Shown here: positions 62,592 to 64,000 of the stretch, piece after piece
How the letters are laid out: each line of letters starts with the position of its first letter
Numbering within the stretch: the stretch's first letter is position 1
Source of the DNA: Bradyrhizobium diazoefficiens
Lineage (GTDB): Bacteria; Pseudomonadota; Alphaproteobacteria; Rhizobiales; Xanthobacteraceae
Length of the DNA stretch: 64,000 bases
NCBI RefSeq assembly: GCF_016616425.1
Contig: NZ_CP067101.1
Span: 2,170,001 to 2,234,000 of the forward strand
Reading direction: 5' to 3'
The notes under the pieces: generated by a model
Databases searched by the model: none
Told to the model about the DNA's origin: nothing
What the model saw: only the letters and a program-made list of their open reading frames with translations
Made by a program: the position numbers and the translations under genes

Positions 62592-64000
62592 ATGGCCGTG
62601 GCAACCTATGGTTCTGAAAATGCGCATGCGCTGTCATCGACACGCGGTGGCGCTCTTCAAAGGCCATTTCAGATCGTCGTCATGGCGGCGGACTTTCTGC
62701 TGATCTTGTTGAGTTATGCAGGGGGAGCCTCGCTATATAGCGCGGCCGTCGCTTCGGCCGCCGACGGCGCCTCGGTGGGGGCGGGGTTGTTTGTCGGCGT
62801 GGTGTTCGTCGCGGTGGCCTATCTCCGGGACGTCTATGCCACGCATCGCCTCCTCAATATCGAATGGCAGCTTCGAAAGGCGGTGTTCATTTGGCTCACC
62901 TCGCTGACGGTCCTTGCCGTCGCGGCCTTCCTGTTGAAGTCGACGGACAATCTGTCCCGCGGCACCGTCATCGTCTTCGCTGTGATCGGCGGAATTGGCT
63001 TGATCAGCCTTCGCTTCGTATGGCAGGCCGTGTTCGGCACGAGCTTTGCGAGAAGCCGATTGGTCGATCGCAAGGTGATCCTGCTCAGCCTCAAGCCGCT
63101 CGATTTCACCTCGAGCCGGCTCAAGGATCTGCGAAGGAACGGCTTCGACGTCACGCGCCATTTCGTGCTCGGGCCCGATCCGGATAACGGTCACTGGGAG
63201 CGGCAAATTCGCGATGTCATCCGTCAATCGCGCTCCGCTGACGTGGATGAGTACTTGCTTGCGATCGACTGGAACGAATTGCCGATGCTGCGAAAGCTGG
63301 GGCCATACTTGCGTGCCGTTCCCCAGCCCATCCGCCTGCTGCCGGATGACCCGATCGCCGATCTGGTCGCTCGTCCCTTTCTGCCGGTCAGTGGAACCGT
63401 AGCGGTTGAAATCCAGCGTCCGCCTCTCACTATTTTCGAGCGGCTGCAAAAGCGCTGTCTCGACGTTGGCGTAGCCCTGCTCGCGCTTGTGATATTGACG
63501 CCGCTGCTGCTGACCGTTGCCTTGCTGATCAAGCTGGATTCCCCGGGAACGGTGATATTCCGTCAGTCGCGCCGCGGCTTCAACGGCAGGCCGTTCGAGA
63601 TTTGGAAATTTCGAACCATGACAGTTTGCGAGAACGGCGAGACGATTGCCCAGGCGACCAAGAAGGATGCTCGAGTCACCAAGGTCGGGCGGTTCCTTCG
63701 CATGACGAGCATTGATGAGCTGCCGCAGCTGTACAATGTGCTGCGCGGGGATATGTCCCTGGTTGGGCCGCGTCCGCATGCACTCGCCCATGACAATTAT
63801 TATGACGAGCTCATCAGCAAATACGTCTATCGCCATCACATGAAGCCGGGTCTGACGGGCTGGGCCCAGGTGAACGGGTTCAGGGGCGAAACGCCGACCA
63901 TTGATCTGATGGAGAAGCGGGTCGAGTATGACGTCTGGTACGTCAGCAACTGGAGCATCTGGCTGGACCTGAAGATCATGGCCCGCACTGCGTCCGCAGT
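62592..64000 (+). CDS. Polyprenyl-phosphate sugar-1-phosphate transferase (3'-truncated by window edge)
   Basis: The frame is open from the ATG at 62592 to the window end (469 codons). ATGGAGGTTCGA before it is a strong ribosome-binding site. The N-terminal half has four membrane helices (about 22-45, 56-76, 100-120, 125-145) and a CoA-binding-like segment (DRKVILLSLKPLDFTSSRLK). A fifth helix lies near 293-315 (DVGVALLALVILTPLLLTVA). The catalytic domain shows VIFRQSRRGFNGRPFEIWKF RTM, TSIDELPQLYNVLRGDMSLV GPRPHA and KPGLTGWAQVNGFRGET, the hallmark of WbaP/GumD/ExoY-type enzymes. These put the first sugar on undecaprenyl phosphate for exopolysaccharide. The missing C terminus should be only a few residues. 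Confidence 0.93.
   Translation, partial: MAVATYGSENAHALSSTRGGALQRPFQIVVMAADFLLILLSYAGGASLYSAAVASAADGASVGAGLFVGVVFVAVAYLRDVYATHRLLNIEWQLRKAVFIWLTSLTVLAVAAFLLKSTDNLSRGTVIVFAVIGGIGLISLRFVWQAVFGTSFARSRLVDRKVILLSLKPLDFTSSRLKDLRRNGFDVTRHFVLGPDPDNGHWERQIRDVIRQSRSADVDEYLLAIDWNELPMLRKLGPYLRAVPQPIRLLPDDPIADLVARPFLPVSGTVAVEIQRPPLTIFERLQKRCLDVGVALLALVILTPLLLTVALLIKLDSPGTVIFRQSRRGFNGRPFEIWKFRTMTVCENGETIAQATKKDARVTKVGRFLRMTSIDELPQLYNVLRGDMSLVGPRPHALAHDNYYDELISKYVYRHHMKPGLTGWAQVNGFRGETPTIDLMEKRVEYDVWYVSNWSIWLDLKIMARTASA

Overview
The window is GC-rich, densely coded alphaproteobacterial chromosome. Gene content, codon use and a rhizobial intergenic repeat (two copies, near 11243 and 12391) point to Bradyrhizobium or a very close relative. 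This assignment rests on recognised family features, not on a database search. No rRNA, tRNA, CRISPR array, transposase or integrase was seen.

Layout. (1) 1-10644, plus strand: a chemotaxis operon, cheA (5' end outside the window) - cheW - mcp - cheW - mcp - cheR - cheB - a soluble chemoreceptor-like protein with two degenerate receptor hairpins. (2) 10.8-19 kb: small, mostly exported or hypothetical genes (GrlR-like, CHRD, VanZ-like, a CSS-motif EAL phosphodiesterase, a small Myb/SANT-like protein), plus the decayed remnant of a paralogue of the gene at 50009-50398. (3) 19.1-32.4 kb: a LapA-type adhesion module. It holds a 2164-residue retention-module/DUF5801/RTX adhesin with seven near-identical 498-bp repeats, a convergent LapG-like cysteine protease, and a complete type I exporter (ABC, HlyD, TolC). 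(4) 33-47.2 kb, minus strand: small exported genes, then a complete Flp/Tad pilus cluster with the Flp pilin, cpaA, cpaB, cpaE, cpaF, tadB, tadC, three TadE/TadG-type pseudopilins, the cpaC secretin, a small lipoprotein and tadD. A pilus N-domain protein lies upstream. (5) 47.3-50.4 kb: two tandem PilZ proteins and hypothetical membrane or exported genes. (6) 50.6-54.7 kb: a second type I secretion operon whose apparent cargo has no RTX nonapeptides. (7) 55.4-64 kb: a NarL-type two-component pair, a lipoprotein, a DUF5107 protein, a calcineurin-like phosphatase and, running off the right edge, a polyprenyl-phosphate sugar transferase that probably begins an exopolysaccharide cluster.

Read together, the window encodes moving towards and sticking to surfaces: chemotaxis signalling, a Tad pilus, a proteolytically releasable giant adhesin, c-di-GMP components (EAL, PilZ) and the start of exopolysaccharide synthesis. 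The observations most worth following are the double-hairpin chemotaxis protein with a CheZ-like DxxxQ motif, the higher-order structure of the adhesin repeats with a candidate LapG site (PAAG) but no LapD in view, and the non-RTX type I cargo.
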